NCBI GenBank assembly: GCA_023663085.1
Contig: JAMPIB010000007.1
Location: 1 to 64,000 of the forward strand
Source: Ruminococcus sp.
Lineage (GTDB): Bacteria; Bacillota; Clostridia; Lachnospirales; Lachnospiraceae
Direction of reading: 5' to 3'
DNA length: 64,000 nt
Below are positions 54,846 to 63,108 of this stretch, in pieces. Under the pieces are notes generated by a model, which saw only the letters and a list, made by a program, of their open reading frames with translations, made no database searches and was not told the origin of the DNA. Numbering within the stretch: the first letter of the stretch is position 1; each line of letters starts with the position of its first letter. A program made the translations under genes and the position numbers.

Positions 54846-56327
54846 ATGCAGATTGACCCAAAGAAAATTATTGGTGAAACAACCGAATATGATAAGAAAC
54901 GTAGTTTAGAAAGAAGACAGGTAAAGAGTTGGCTGAAAAGTGTCAGTGCATTTGCTAACAGCTTTGGCGGCACTTTGATTTGGGGTATTACTAATGATAA
55001 TGAAGTTATCGGGTTAGAAGATGCGGAATCTGATGCAGAGTTTATAAGCGAGACAATCAAAGCGAAAATTGATACCATTCCGAAAGTGAACTTACATTTT
55101 CACATGGAAGGAGATAAGAAGCTGATTCTTCTTGATGTGTATGCGGGTAAAGAAACACCTTACTACTATGTGGGTGAAGGAAATATGACTGCATATGTCC
55201 GTTTGGGGAATGAAAGCGTTCCAGCGGATAATATTACTTTGAAACGTTTGGTTCTTCAAGGAACAAACCGCTCTTATGACAGTTTGGTGTCTGATTATAA
55301 GTTTGTGAATATGGCATTTACGAAACTGCGTTCTGTATGTAAACATAATACTGGGAAAGACTTTGAAGATAGCGATTATGAATCATGGGGAATTGTAGAT
55401 GAAGAAGGAAACCTTACGAATGCAGGGGCGTTGTTGGCAGATGAGTCTCCAATCCGTCATTCGAGAGTTTTTTGTACGCGATGGAATGGTTTGGACAAGG
55501 CATCGGGATTGATTGATGCGATTGATGATGAAGAATATAGTGGTGGGCTTGTGAATCTTTTACAGAATAGTATGAGTTTTGTATCTAGAAATACGAAGAA
55601 AGCATGGAGAAAAACAGGAAACGGAAGAATTGAGATGCCAGATTATCCGGATACGGCTATTCTTGAAGGAATTGTGAATGCGCTTATTCATAGGGATTAT
55701 TTGGAATTAGGCAGCGAAGTCCATATAGACATGTTTGATGATAGGATAGAAATTTACTCTCCGGGCGGTATGCCGGATGGTCGTAAAGTGCAAGATCTGG
55801 ATTTAAGAAATGTATCATCCAGAAGGCGCAATCCGATTATTGCCGATATATTTAACCGTTTGAAATATATGGATCGCCGTGGCAGCGGTTTTAAGAAAAT
55901 TTTGGATGCTTATGAATTTCAGGAACATTATTCAGAAGAGATGAAACCTGAGTTTAAGTCAAGTAATAGTGAATTTTGGTTAATATTTAAAAATCTGAAT
56001 TATAACACTGAAAATATTAGCAATGATTTATTGGTTCAGACTACAGATAAAAAAACGGCGATAAAAAACGGCGATAAAAAAACGGCGATAAAAAACGGCG
56101 ATAAAAAAACGGCGATAAAAAGTCACAATAAAAAAGTGACAAAAAAGACGCAAATGCAGTATGATAAAATTCTTGGATTTATGGAAGAAGGAAAAGAATA
56201 TGGAATTTGGGATTTTTGTGAATTGTTGAACTTAAAAGAAAGCCGTACTAAAGATATTTTGAAAGGTCTTTCTGATTATATTGAGATAGTTGGAAGTAAT
56301 CGAGACAGACGTTATAAGAAAAAGTAA
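54846..56327 (+). CDS. AlbA_2 (Schlafen-type) ATP-binding regulator with repeat linker
   Basis: 493-residue protein with the same plan as the one at 25141: AlbA_2 domain (SVSAFANSFGGTLIWGITND), HATPase_c_4-like domain (EGIVNALIHRDYLELG, RIEIYSPGGMPDG, RRGSGFKKIL) and a C-terminal winged helix (GIWDFCELLNLKESRTKDIL). The linker between the last two is basic and made of the nine-residue repeat KKTAIKNGD, encoded by a slippage-prone DNA repeat. Function is probably transcriptional or nucleic-acid-linked. The Fic gene follows 55 bases later. Confidence 0.85.
   Translation: MQIDPKKIIGETTEYDKKRSLERRQVKSWLKSVSAFANSFGGTLIWGITNDNEVIGLEDAESDAEFISETIKAKIDTIPKVNLHFHMEGDKKLILLDVYAGKETPYYYVGEGNMTAYVRLGNESVPADNITLKRLVLQGTNRSYDSLVSDYKFVNMAFTKLRSVCKHNTGKDFEDSDYESWGIVDEEGNLTNAGALLADESPIRHSRVFCTRWNGLDKASGLIDAIDDEEYSGGLVNLLQNSMSFVSRNTKKAWRKTGNGRIEMPDYPDTAILEGIVNALIHRDYLELGSEVHIDMFDDRIEIYSPGGMPDGRKVQDLDLRNVSSRRRNPIIADIFNRLKYMDRRGSGFKKILDAYEFQEHYSEEMKPEFKSSNSEFWLIFKNLNYNTENISNDLLVQTTDKKTAIKNGDKKTAIKNGDKKTAIKSHNKKVTKKTQMQYDKILGFMEEGKEYGIWDFCELLNLKESRTKDILKGLSDYIEIVGSNRDRRYKKK
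56055..56121 (+). repeat. Short tandem repeat in the AlbA_2 linker
   Basis: Five copies of ACGGCGATAAAAA start at 56055, 56068, 56082, 56095 and 56109, spaced alternately 13 and 14 bases. Two copies together make a 27-base unit, so the same DNA is read in two frames and gives TAIK and NGDK in turn. Gain or loss of one 27-base unit keeps the frame; loss of a single copy breaks it. Confidence 0.9.
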
Positions 56328-56382
56328 AATTTAATGTTGGAAATATCGGTAAGGATGCTTTGATGCAAAATTGGGAAATAAC

Positions 56383-57378
56383 ATGAGCAAAGATTATCAA
56401 CCGCCTTTTACAATGACAGAGGCAATAACGAACTTAATAGTAGAGATAGGCGAGTATGTTGGTATGATTACGACTTATGATGCCATGCGGCCCAATCCGA
56501 TTCTTCGTAAAGAAAACAGAATAAAGACGATACATTCTTCTTTGGCGATAGAACAAAATTCGCTTACTTTGGAGCAGGTCACAGATGTTATAAATGGGAA
56601 ACGCATATTGGGGCCTCCGCAAGATATTCGCGAAGTGAAGAATGCGTATGAAGCTTATGAAAGAATATCCGTACTTGATCCATATAGCATAAAAAATCTT
56701 CTCCTGGCCCATAAAATTATGATGGAGGGTCTTGTGAAAGAAGCGGGAAGTTTTCGGAGTGGTAATGTTGGGGTTTATGCCGGGACGGAGTTGGTTCACG
56801 CAGGAACACCCGCAAAGTATGTGCCGGATTTGGTGAAACAGTTGTTTACATGGCTTAAGCAATCAAAATATCATCCGCTTGTGAAGTCATGTATTTTTCA
56901 CTATGAATTTGAATTTATCCATCCTTTCGCTGACGGAAACGGCCGTACAGGGCGACTTTGGCAGTCATTGATGTTACAGAAATGGAAAGAAGTTTTTGCA
57001 TGGATTCCGGTAGAAACGCTTGTGTATGAAAATCAAGAGGAATATTATAAGGTATTGCAGCGGGCTGATGTAGCGGGAGAATCTACTGAATTTGTTGAGT
57101 TTATGCTGGGGATGATCCGTGATGCTTTAAAAGAGATAAGTGACATGCGCAACGGAATAAATGTCGCAATAAATGTCGGGTTAAATGTCGTAACAAATGA
57201 GGAAAAAATAATTGCTCTTTTAACACAGGATGGCAAGATGTCAGCTCATATGTTATCCATATCTGTGGGAATTACCGAGCGGCAGGCACAGCGTATTTTG
57301 GCTAAACTGAAGGATAACGGGAAAATCATACGGCATGGCGCAAATAAAAACGGATATTGGGAAGTATTGCAACCATAA
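56383..57378 (+). CDS. Fic family protein with C-terminal winged helix
   Basis: About 331 residues. The active-site motif is HPFADGNGRTGR starting at His180, matching HxFx(D/E)GNGRxxR, so it should transfer AMP or a related group from a nucleotide to a hydroxyl of a target protein. The N-terminal helix has SSLAIEQN, close to the inhibitory S-x3-E motif of class II Fic proteins, so activity may be self-restrained. The C-terminus is a winged helix (MLSISVGITERQAQRILAKL), as in many regulators. The linker has repeated INVAINVGLNV-type sequence. ATG 56383 is preferred to TTG 56371. Confidence 0.9.
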   Translation: MSKDYQPPFTMTEAITNLIVEIGEYVGMITTYDAMRPNPILRKENRIKTIHSSLAIEQNSLTLEQVTDVINGKRILGPPQDIREVKNAYEAYERISVLDPYSIKNLLLAHKIMMEGLVKEAGSFRSGNVGVYAGTELVHAGTPAKYVPDLVKQLFTWLKQSKYHPLVKSCIFHYEFEFIHPFADGNGRTGRLWQSLMLQKWKEVFAWIPVETLVYENQEEYYKVLQRADVAGESTEFVEFMLGMIRDALKEISDMRNGINVAINVGLNVVTNEEKIIALLTQDGKMSAHMLSISVGITERQAQRILAKLKDNGKIIRHGANKNGYWEVLQP

Positions 57379-57408
57379 AAAGAAAAGACTTTACGCCCAA
57401 AATATTGA

Positions 57409-57570
57409 ATTGATGTTATATTTAAGACTTTGCTGCTTACAGGAAGAGATTATGAAAGGGTAAAAAAAGGCGTATATCTGCCACTAGAGGTGTGGCAGGA
57501 GGATTTGATATTTTATGAAGTGGCTATGGAAAAACGGTGTGAAAATACAATTGTAAAAGTGGAATTTTAA
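57409..57570 (+). pseudogene. Possible gene remnant in the 57379-57705 gap
   Basis: A 53-codon open frame after a stop, ending at TAA 57568-57570, with a coding-like translation (LLLTGRDYERVKKG, PLEVWQEDLIFYEVAM). There is no ATG at its start; TTG 57430 is possible. It may be the tail of a lost gene. The rest of the 327-base gap is AT-rich and holds the repeats at 57621-57673. Confidence 0.3.
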
Positions 57571-57620
57571 TGAAAATGTGTTTAATAATATTAAAATAAA
57601 TAAAAAATGATTATAAATGA

Positions 57621-57673
57621 TTAAAATGATTAAAAAAGTGTTAAAATGGTTTAAAATGATTAAAAAAGTGTTA
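57621..57673 (+). repeat. Direct repeats upstream of the ATPase gene
   Basis: A 23-base sequence, beginning TTAAAATGATTAAAA and ending GTGTTA, occurs at 57621-57643 and again at 57651-57673, a 30-base period; shorter ATGATTA copies lie just upstream. TATAAT at 57672-57677 overlaps the end of the second copy, 29 bases before ATG 57706, so the repeats may be operators over the promoter. Confidence 0.65.
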
Positions 57674-57705
57674 TAATTGTTAAAAAGGCATAAAGGAGAA
57701 TAAAG

Positions 57706-58893
57706 ATGGAACTTAGGGCAGAAGACGTATTTCGTCCGGGCGCATTTCCGGAATATACTTATATTTCCCGTAAATCAGCGGTATCGAATTTGCCATATGA
57801 ATTCAGGCTCGGTCAGGCTATAAAGGTATCAGGTTTTTTGACTTCGCTTGTTGGGCCATCTAAGATGGGAAAAACAATCCTTTGTGAGAAAGTGATAGGA
57901 TTTGACAGGATTGTAGAGATATCCGGTTCGGATTTTAACACCAATCTGGATTTTTGGGAGATGGTGGCAGCAAAAGCGGAACTGGCGTATGAAGGACAAT
58001 TTTCCTCAGAGCATATTATTACAGATACGCAGGATAAGTATGGAAAAAAGGAAACATATTCTTTGACAAAGGATAAGATTATTGATTATTACAATAAGAA
58101 CAATTTGATTTTGGTTATTGATGATTTTCATTATGCGCCAGTGGAAAAACGAATGTTGGTTGCCCAGCAGCTAAAAGATGCAATACGTCGTGGATTTAAA
58201 GCGATTGTTGTATCCCTGCCCCATAGAGCGGACGAGGCAATTCGACAGAACTCTGATTTGTCAGGCAGATTGAGTTTGATTAATATAGAGGCATGGGAAG
58301 TAGACGATTTAAAAGAGATAGCGAAGGTAGGGTTTGGTAAATTAAATATAAATATTGCAGATGAAGTGGCGCAGAAGATTGCTGTGGAAAGTTTGTCATC
58401 TCCTCAATTGATGCAGTATATTTGTTTAAATATATGTACAATATTAGAAATGAATGCCTGTAAAAAAGATGTAGTTGAAATGGAGTTATTGGAAACAGCA
58501 TATCGCTATACAACTGCGAACTTTGAGTATAATGATGTTGTAATGTTGATGAAAAAGGGGCCAAATACAAGGGGAAAAAGCAGGAATTTGTTTCTTGCTA
58601 AAGATGGAAAGCAATATGATTTATATGAATTAATCGTAAAGTCTATTGCTGAGAATCCGCCTCTGATGAGGTTGGAGTTTGAAACTGTAAGGGATCGGAT
58701 CAATGAAATGATTGACAATGAGTGTAAAAAACCAACGCAGCAGTCTATTAAAGAAAGTCTGGCTAAACTTCAGGAAATGCTCAATGAGAGAGAAGATATT
58801 TTCAAAGTACTGGACTGGAAAGAGGGGGTACTTTATATTTTAGATCCCTTATTCCTATTTTATTTAAGGTGGGGAGGAGGTCAGGAATCTTAA
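57706..58893 (+). CDS. STAND/Archaeal-ATPase-like NTPase
   Basis: 395-residue ATPase. Walker A is VGPSKMGKTIL (around residue 52), Walker B LILVIDDFHYAP; a sensor-like SLPHRADEAIRQ follows. The C-terminal part is helical with a winged-helix-like end, as in the AAA_16/Archaeal-ATPase branch of STAND proteins. No effector domain is fused. GGAG precedes the ATG and the stop TAATG overlaps the ATG of the nuclease-like gene, so both form a two-gene unit. I infer a sensor-effector conflict system; it does not match a named system I can recall with certainty. Confidence 0.65.
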   Translation: MELRAEDVFRPGAFPEYTYISRKSAVSNLPYEFRLGQAIKVSGFLTSLVGPSKMGKTILCEKVIGFDRIVEISGSDFNTNLDFWEMVAAKAELAYEGQFSSEHIITDTQDKYGKKETYSLTKDKIIDYYNKNNLILVIDDFHYAPVEKRMLVAQQLKDAIRRGFKAIVVSLPHRADEAIRQNSDLSGRLSLINIEAWEVDDLKEIAKVGFGKLNINIADEVAQKIAVESLSSPQLMQYICLNICTILEMNACKKDVVEMELLETAYRYTTANFEYNDVVMLMKKGPNTRGKSRNLFLAKDGKQYDLYELIVKSIAENPPLMRLEFETVRDRINEMIDNECKKPTQQSIKESLAKLQEMLNEREDIFKVLDWKEGVLYILDPLFLFYLRWGGGQES

Positions 58894-59627
58894 TGTTTAG
58901 TATTAGTGCGGGTTCTTTGCCACAGATTGTTGGTCGGTTAAATAATGCAGAAAGTGAAGAAACATTTCAAAGCGCATTTTATGATTAAAAAAAATATTTG
59001 AAAGAAATAGAGGCAGGCGCAGAATGTTTGCAGGAAGTAGAACGCCGGGCATATTATCTTTCTAATTCTTTTTCACAAAAGGACACCAAAGAGAGAATAG
59101 AGCAGGCGAAGCAGAGGGTGCAGGAATATATTGACGAATGGATGAATTCAGCTATGGAAGACAGGTGGCTGATAAATATTCTGGAAAATTTTTACCTGTT
59201 TTTGGAAGGATTGATAGAGCGCGAACCTCATAAAAAGGGAGGCATTCAAAAAGAACAGTTGGAATTATTAAAAATACAAAATGAGTATGATGTTCAGCAT
59301 CTGTTGTTTGCATATTTGCGTCCGCTCTATCCAATGATCAGGACAGAAGTGTCAGAAGATACCGGATATAATACTGTCAGGGTAGACATTGTATTAGATA
59401 TCAAAACTGTAGTTGAGGTCAAATGCACGAGAAAAGGAATGGCACAAAAGAAACTGATAGAAGAAATAGAAGCGGATATGGTTCATTATAGTGCTGAAAA
59501 TATATATTTTTTCATTTATGATAAAGAAAAAATTATAGATAACCCGTTAGGTTTTAAAAAGACTTATGAAAAGAAAGTATCGAATAAACGGATACATATT
59601 ATTATTCATCAGCCAAAGATTCTATAA
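58893..59627 (+). pseudogene. PD-(D/E)XK nuclease-like gene with one in-frame stop
   Basis: From ATG 58893 the frame reads 31 codons to TAA at 58986-58988, then continues in the same frame to 59627; a full product would be 244 residues. The downstream part can start at TTG 58998 (209 residues). It has a helical N-terminal region and a restriction-fold core with Asp165 in VRVDIVL and Glu175-Val-Lys177 in VVEVKCTRKG (numbered from 58893), so catalytic residues are kept. The stop could be a real null mutation, a sequencing error beside an A run, or the true gene starts at TTG. Partner of the ATPase just upstream. Confidence 0.6.
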
Positions 59628-59687
59628 TGTGAACAGGCAAACCCCGCCTCCCAACAAAACAAAATACTACAAACCAGGAGCCCCGAA

Positions 59688-60761
59688 ATGAAAGAACGAA
59701 TCTACATATGTCATACCTTTTATCATGTTTATATAGCCTGCCTGAAAGAACTTTTCCTGCCGAAAGAAAAGCGCGGACAGGCTTCTCTGGTACTCAGTAT
59801 GATGTCTAATAACTTCGGTACTTTAAAAGAGCGTGCCGACAAGTGCGGACTGTTTGCAGAAGTCTTCATGTTTGATGAGAAGACGTCTGATTTTTTTCCT
59901 GAACTTGAGAAATATCATAAAGACAGAGGCAATATTGTTATTAACATGCTGGCGCGTATCAAATATACGAAAATGCTTGGCAGATTGCAGGAACCCTATG
60001 TGCCGGTAGACTTTAAGCAATATAAAGAGATTTATGTTTTCTGTGATTCCGACCCGATAGGATATTATTTAAGCTATAAGAAAATCTATTATCATGCGCT
60101 GGAAGACGGATTGAACTGTCTGGAAAGTTATGATACCGCGAGATACGATAACAGAGGCCATTTTGGTTTAAAGGCATGGATGGCGGCGCATAATCTGATC
60201 TTTATTCAGAACGGGTATGCGAAATATTGTCTGGATATGGAGGTCAATGATAAGAGCGTTCTTCCTTATCCGATCGCTAAACATATCGAACAGCCGCGGG
60301 AAGAACTGACGGCGCATTTATCGGATGAAGATAAAGATATTCTGATCCATCTTTTCATTGAGGATATGGATGAACTGCAGAAGACGCTGGATGCGGGAGC
60401 GCAGGAAAAAGTATTGGTGCTTTCGGAGCCTTTATGCGATCTGCAGGTGAGAAAGCAGATTTTCACCGATATCATAAACGAATATGGGGAAATTGACGGA
60501 CATGCGGCACAGATCCTGATCAAACCGCATCCGCGGGATGTGCTTGATTATAAAAAAGAATTTCCGGAGCATATTGTGGTAAACGGTATGTTCCCGATGG
60601 AGATCATGAATTTTATACCGGGACTCCGTTTTAAAAGAGTGGTGTCGGTCTTCACCGTGCCAAACGCCATACGATTTGCGGAGGAGATTATTTTTCTTGG
60701 CGAGGACTTTATGGATAAGTATGAAGAGCCTGCGCTGCATCGGCAGAACGAGCAGATATAG
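59688..60761 (+). CDS. GT52/polysialyltransferase-like glycosyltransferase
   Basis: 357-residue GT-B-type protein. The N-terminal CHTFYHVYIACL and the late QILIKPHPRDVLDY with a VVSVFTVPNAIRFAEEI segment are features of GT52 (lipooligosaccharide sialyltransferase) and polysialyltransferase families, where the HP motif binds the CMP-sugar. With a pse pathway in the same window, it is a candidate for moving pseudaminic acid from CMP-Pse. AGGAG precedes the ATG. Acceptor unknown; other CMP-nonulosonate users are possible. Confidence 0.7.
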   Translation: MKERIYICHTFYHVYIACLKELFLPKEKRGQASLVLSMMSNNFGTLKERADKCGLFAEVFMFDEKTSDFFPELEKYHKDRGNIVINMLARIKYTKMLGRLQEPYVPVDFKQYKEIYVFCDSDPIGYYLSYKKIYYHALEDGLNCLESYDTARYDNRGHFGLKAWMAAHNLIFIQNGYAKYCLDMEVNDKSVLPYPIAKHIEQPREELTAHLSDEDKDILIHLFIEDMDELQKTLDAGAQEKVLVLSEPLCDLQVRKQIFTDIINEYGEIDGHAAQILIKPHPRDVLDYKKEFPEHIVVNGMFPMEIMNFIPGLRFKRVVSVFTVPNAIRFAEEIIFLGEDFMDKYEEPALHRQNEQI

Positions 60762-60893
60762 TGCATCCCCGACTTCCTGCTTGACGCGGGCTGTAGGGTA
60801 GAACTATAATATGTAAGAAGCAAAAAGTCGGCACCGGAAGGTGATGCGGCCGGGGCATAGGAGTCAGCCGCAGCATGGGAGTCAGGATTAAAA

Positions 60894-62645
60894 ATGAAAA
60901 GTATATATAAGAAATTAATGGTCTTGTTAGATAAGAAACAGAAGCGAAAAATGCTTCTTCTGATCTTCATCATGCTGATCGGCGGCGTATTAGAGACGCT
61001 GGGGGTCTCTTCCATCCTGCCTGTTATGAATGTTGTCCTGGAAGAAAATGCGGTAGAAAATCACGCTTATCTACAGTTTATCTGCCGGTTTTTCGGGATT
61101 GATAATACGAGGGATCTGATGATCCTTGTCATGTTGGGACTGGTCATTATTTTTTCCATCAAAAATCTGTTTTTATTTTTCCAGCAGAAAATACAGCTTA
61201 AGTTTGTGTATACGAATCAGTTCGCGACGTCCCGCAGGATGATGATAAATTTCATGCAGCGGCCGTATGAGTATTATCTGAATGCGGATACGGCGGTCAT
61301 CCAGAGAAGTATCACTTCGGATGTCAATAATATGTATGGATTGATCCTTGCGCTTTTACAGCTTATCAGCGAGTGCATCGTGTTCGTCTGTCTGGTGGCG
61401 GTCAGTCTTGTGACTGACGTCTGGATGAGCATCACGGTCACGCTGCTTTTGTTAGTCGTCCTGCTGGTGATAAAATGTGTATTGAAACCGATCATGAAAC
61501 GGGCCGGAGAGGAAAATCAGGATTATTACAGCGGGCTGTATAAATGGATAGACCAGTCGGTCATGGGCATCAAGGAGATCAAGATCGCCTGCAGGGAACA
61601 TTATTTTATTAATGAATATTCCAAATGCGGAGCGGGATATGTGAATGCGGTACAGCGCTATAATCTGTACAATGCAACGCCAAGACTTCTGATTGAAACC
61701 GTTGCCATTGCAGGCATGGTTCTTTATATGATGATGCAGCTTTTACGTGGTACAGGCGTCATTGATATCATGCCGCAGATCACGCTGCTTGCGCTGGTGG
61801 CCATGCGTCTGATCCCCTGTGCGAACAGGATTAATAATCATCTGACTTCCATCGCTTATTTCGAGCCGTTTTTTATGGGCGTCAGCGATAATCTGCAGGA
61901 AGAGATCAGGGATGAGAATATAGATTATGCGGCGGAGACTTATCAGAGGAAAGTTGACGTAGAGAAACTGGAGATCCACGATAAAATAGAACTGAAAAAT
62001 ATTACCTATAAGTATCCGAATACCGAAGTTCTGATATTTGATGCGGCCGATATGGAGATTCCAATTGGCAAGAGCGTCGGTATCGTGGGAACTTCCGGTT
62101 CCGGTAAAACGACCGTGGTGGATATCCTGCTGGGTCTGCTGCGTTTACAAAGCGGTGAGATTCTGGCTGACGGTGTGGAAGTACGGGAGCATTATCGTGA
62201 ATGGCTGAAAAATATCGGCTACATCCCGCAGTCTATTTTTATGATCGACGCTTCCATCCGCAGGAATGTCGCTTTCGGCTATGCGGATGAGGAAATAGAT
62301 GATGCGAAAGTGTGGGAGGCTTTAAAAGAAGCGCAGCTGGACGAGTTCGTCAGAGGACTGCCGGAGGGGCTGGACACCAGCATCGGAGAGAGGGGCATCC
62401 GTATATCGGGCGGGCAAAGGCAGCGTATCGGCATCGCCAGGGCTTTGTTTGAAGACCCGGAAGTACTGGTATTAGATGAAGCCACGTCTGCTCTGGATAA
62501 CGATACTGAAGCGGCGATCATGGAATCCATTAACAGACTGCATGGCCGCAAGACACTGATCATCATTGCGCACAGATTGCAGACGATAGAGAAATGCGAT
62601 ATGGTCTATCGTATTGAGAACGGCAAGGCCGCCAGAGAAAGATAA
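60894..62645 (+). CDS. PglK-like ABC transporter, candidate lipid-linked glycan flippase
   Basis: 583-residue half transporter: six N-terminal membrane helices (about 1-330) then an ABC ATPase with Walker A GTSGSGKT, Q-loop, signature ISGGQRQR and Walker B VLVLDEATSALD and the switch AHR. The membrane half, especially LIGGVLETLGVSSILPVM and the RLIPCANRI stretch, resembles Campylobacter PglK/WlaB, which flips undecaprenyl-linked oligosaccharide. No Wzx is seen in the window, so this is the best flippase candidate (inference). GtrA follows 12 bases later. Confidence 0.8.
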   Translation: MKSIYKKLMVLLDKKQKRKMLLLIFIMLIGGVLETLGVSSILPVMNVVLEENAVENHAYLQFICRFFGIDNTRDLMILVMLGLVIIFSIKNLFLFFQQKIQLKFVYTNQFATSRRMMINFMQRPYEYYLNADTAVIQRSITSDVNNMYGLILALLQLISECIVFVCLVAVSLVTDVWMSITVTLLLLVVLLVIKCVLKPIMKRAGEENQDYYSGLYKWIDQSVMGIKEIKIACREHYFINEYSKCGAGYVNAVQRYNLYNATPRLLIETVAIAGMVLYMMMQLLRGTGVIDIMPQITLLALVAMRLIPCANRINNHLTSIAYFEPFFMGVSDNLQEEIRDENIDYAAETYQRKVDVEKLEIHDKIELKNITYKYPNTEVLIFDAADMEIPIGKSVGIVGTSGSGKTTVVDILLGLLRLQSGEILADGVEVREHYREWLKNIGYIPQSIFMIDASIRRNVAFGYADEEIDDAKVWEALKEAQLDEFVRGLPEGLDTSIGERGIRISGGQRQRIGIARALFEDPEVLVLDEATSALDNDTEAAIMESINRLHGRKTLIIIAHRLQTIEKCDMVYRIENGKAARER

Positions 62646-62657
62646 AAGAAAGGCAAA

Positions 62658-63092
62658 ATGGTTAGTATGAAAAAATTATTTCGCAGCTGCTGGGACTTGT
62701 ATAAAAAATACGAAGAGGGTCTGAATTATCTGATCTTTGGTTTTCTGGCTTTTGTGTTGAATTATATACTGTATTATGTTTTTGAGTCGGTTTTTCACAT
62801 ACATTATATGGCGGCCACGGCGGTCTCGTGGGTGTTGACGGTTGTTTTTGCTTACTGGACAAACCGTACCTTTGTATTTAAAAGTAAAAGCACAGGGTTT
62901 CCGGCATTAATAAAGGAATTTATTTCTTTTGTCGGGGCGAGGGTGGCGACAGGCGTACTGGAACTGGTATTGATGTATCTTATGGTGGATCTGGCGGGTA
63001 TCAATTCCTATATTGCCAAATTTATCTGTCAGGTTGTGGTGATCGTGACCAATTATGTGTTGAGTAAGTTATGGATTTTTAAGAAGAAATAA
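62658..63092 (+). CDS. GtrA family membrane protein
   Basis: 144 residues with four predicted transmembrane helices and the GtrA pattern (LNYLIFGFLAFVLNYILYY, WTNRTFVFKSK, the final YVLSKLWIFKKK). GtrA-type proteins are thought to flip polyprenyl-phosphate-linked sugars. It would fit with the GtrB-like enzyme at 12896 and the GT-C enzymes. ATG 62658 has AAGAAAGG before it; ATG 62667 is possible. Confidence 0.88.
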   Translation: MVSMKKLFRSCWDLYKKYEEGLNYLIFGFLAFVLNYILYYVFESVFHIHYMAATAVSWVLTVVFAYWTNRTFVFKSKSTGFPALIKEFISFVGARVATGVLELVLMYLMVDLAGINSYIAKFICQVVVIVTNYVLSKLWIFKKK

Positions 63093-63108
63093 GGATAAGG
63101 AGACTGGC

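Noticed and set aside
56055-56121. Short repeats considered as a CRISPR array
   Set aside because: Repeats are 13 bases with no spacers and lie in frame inside a coding region; no cas genes are present.
57621-57673. Direct repeats considered as a CRISPR array
   Set aside because: Only two full copies with a seven-base gap; no spacers of usual size.
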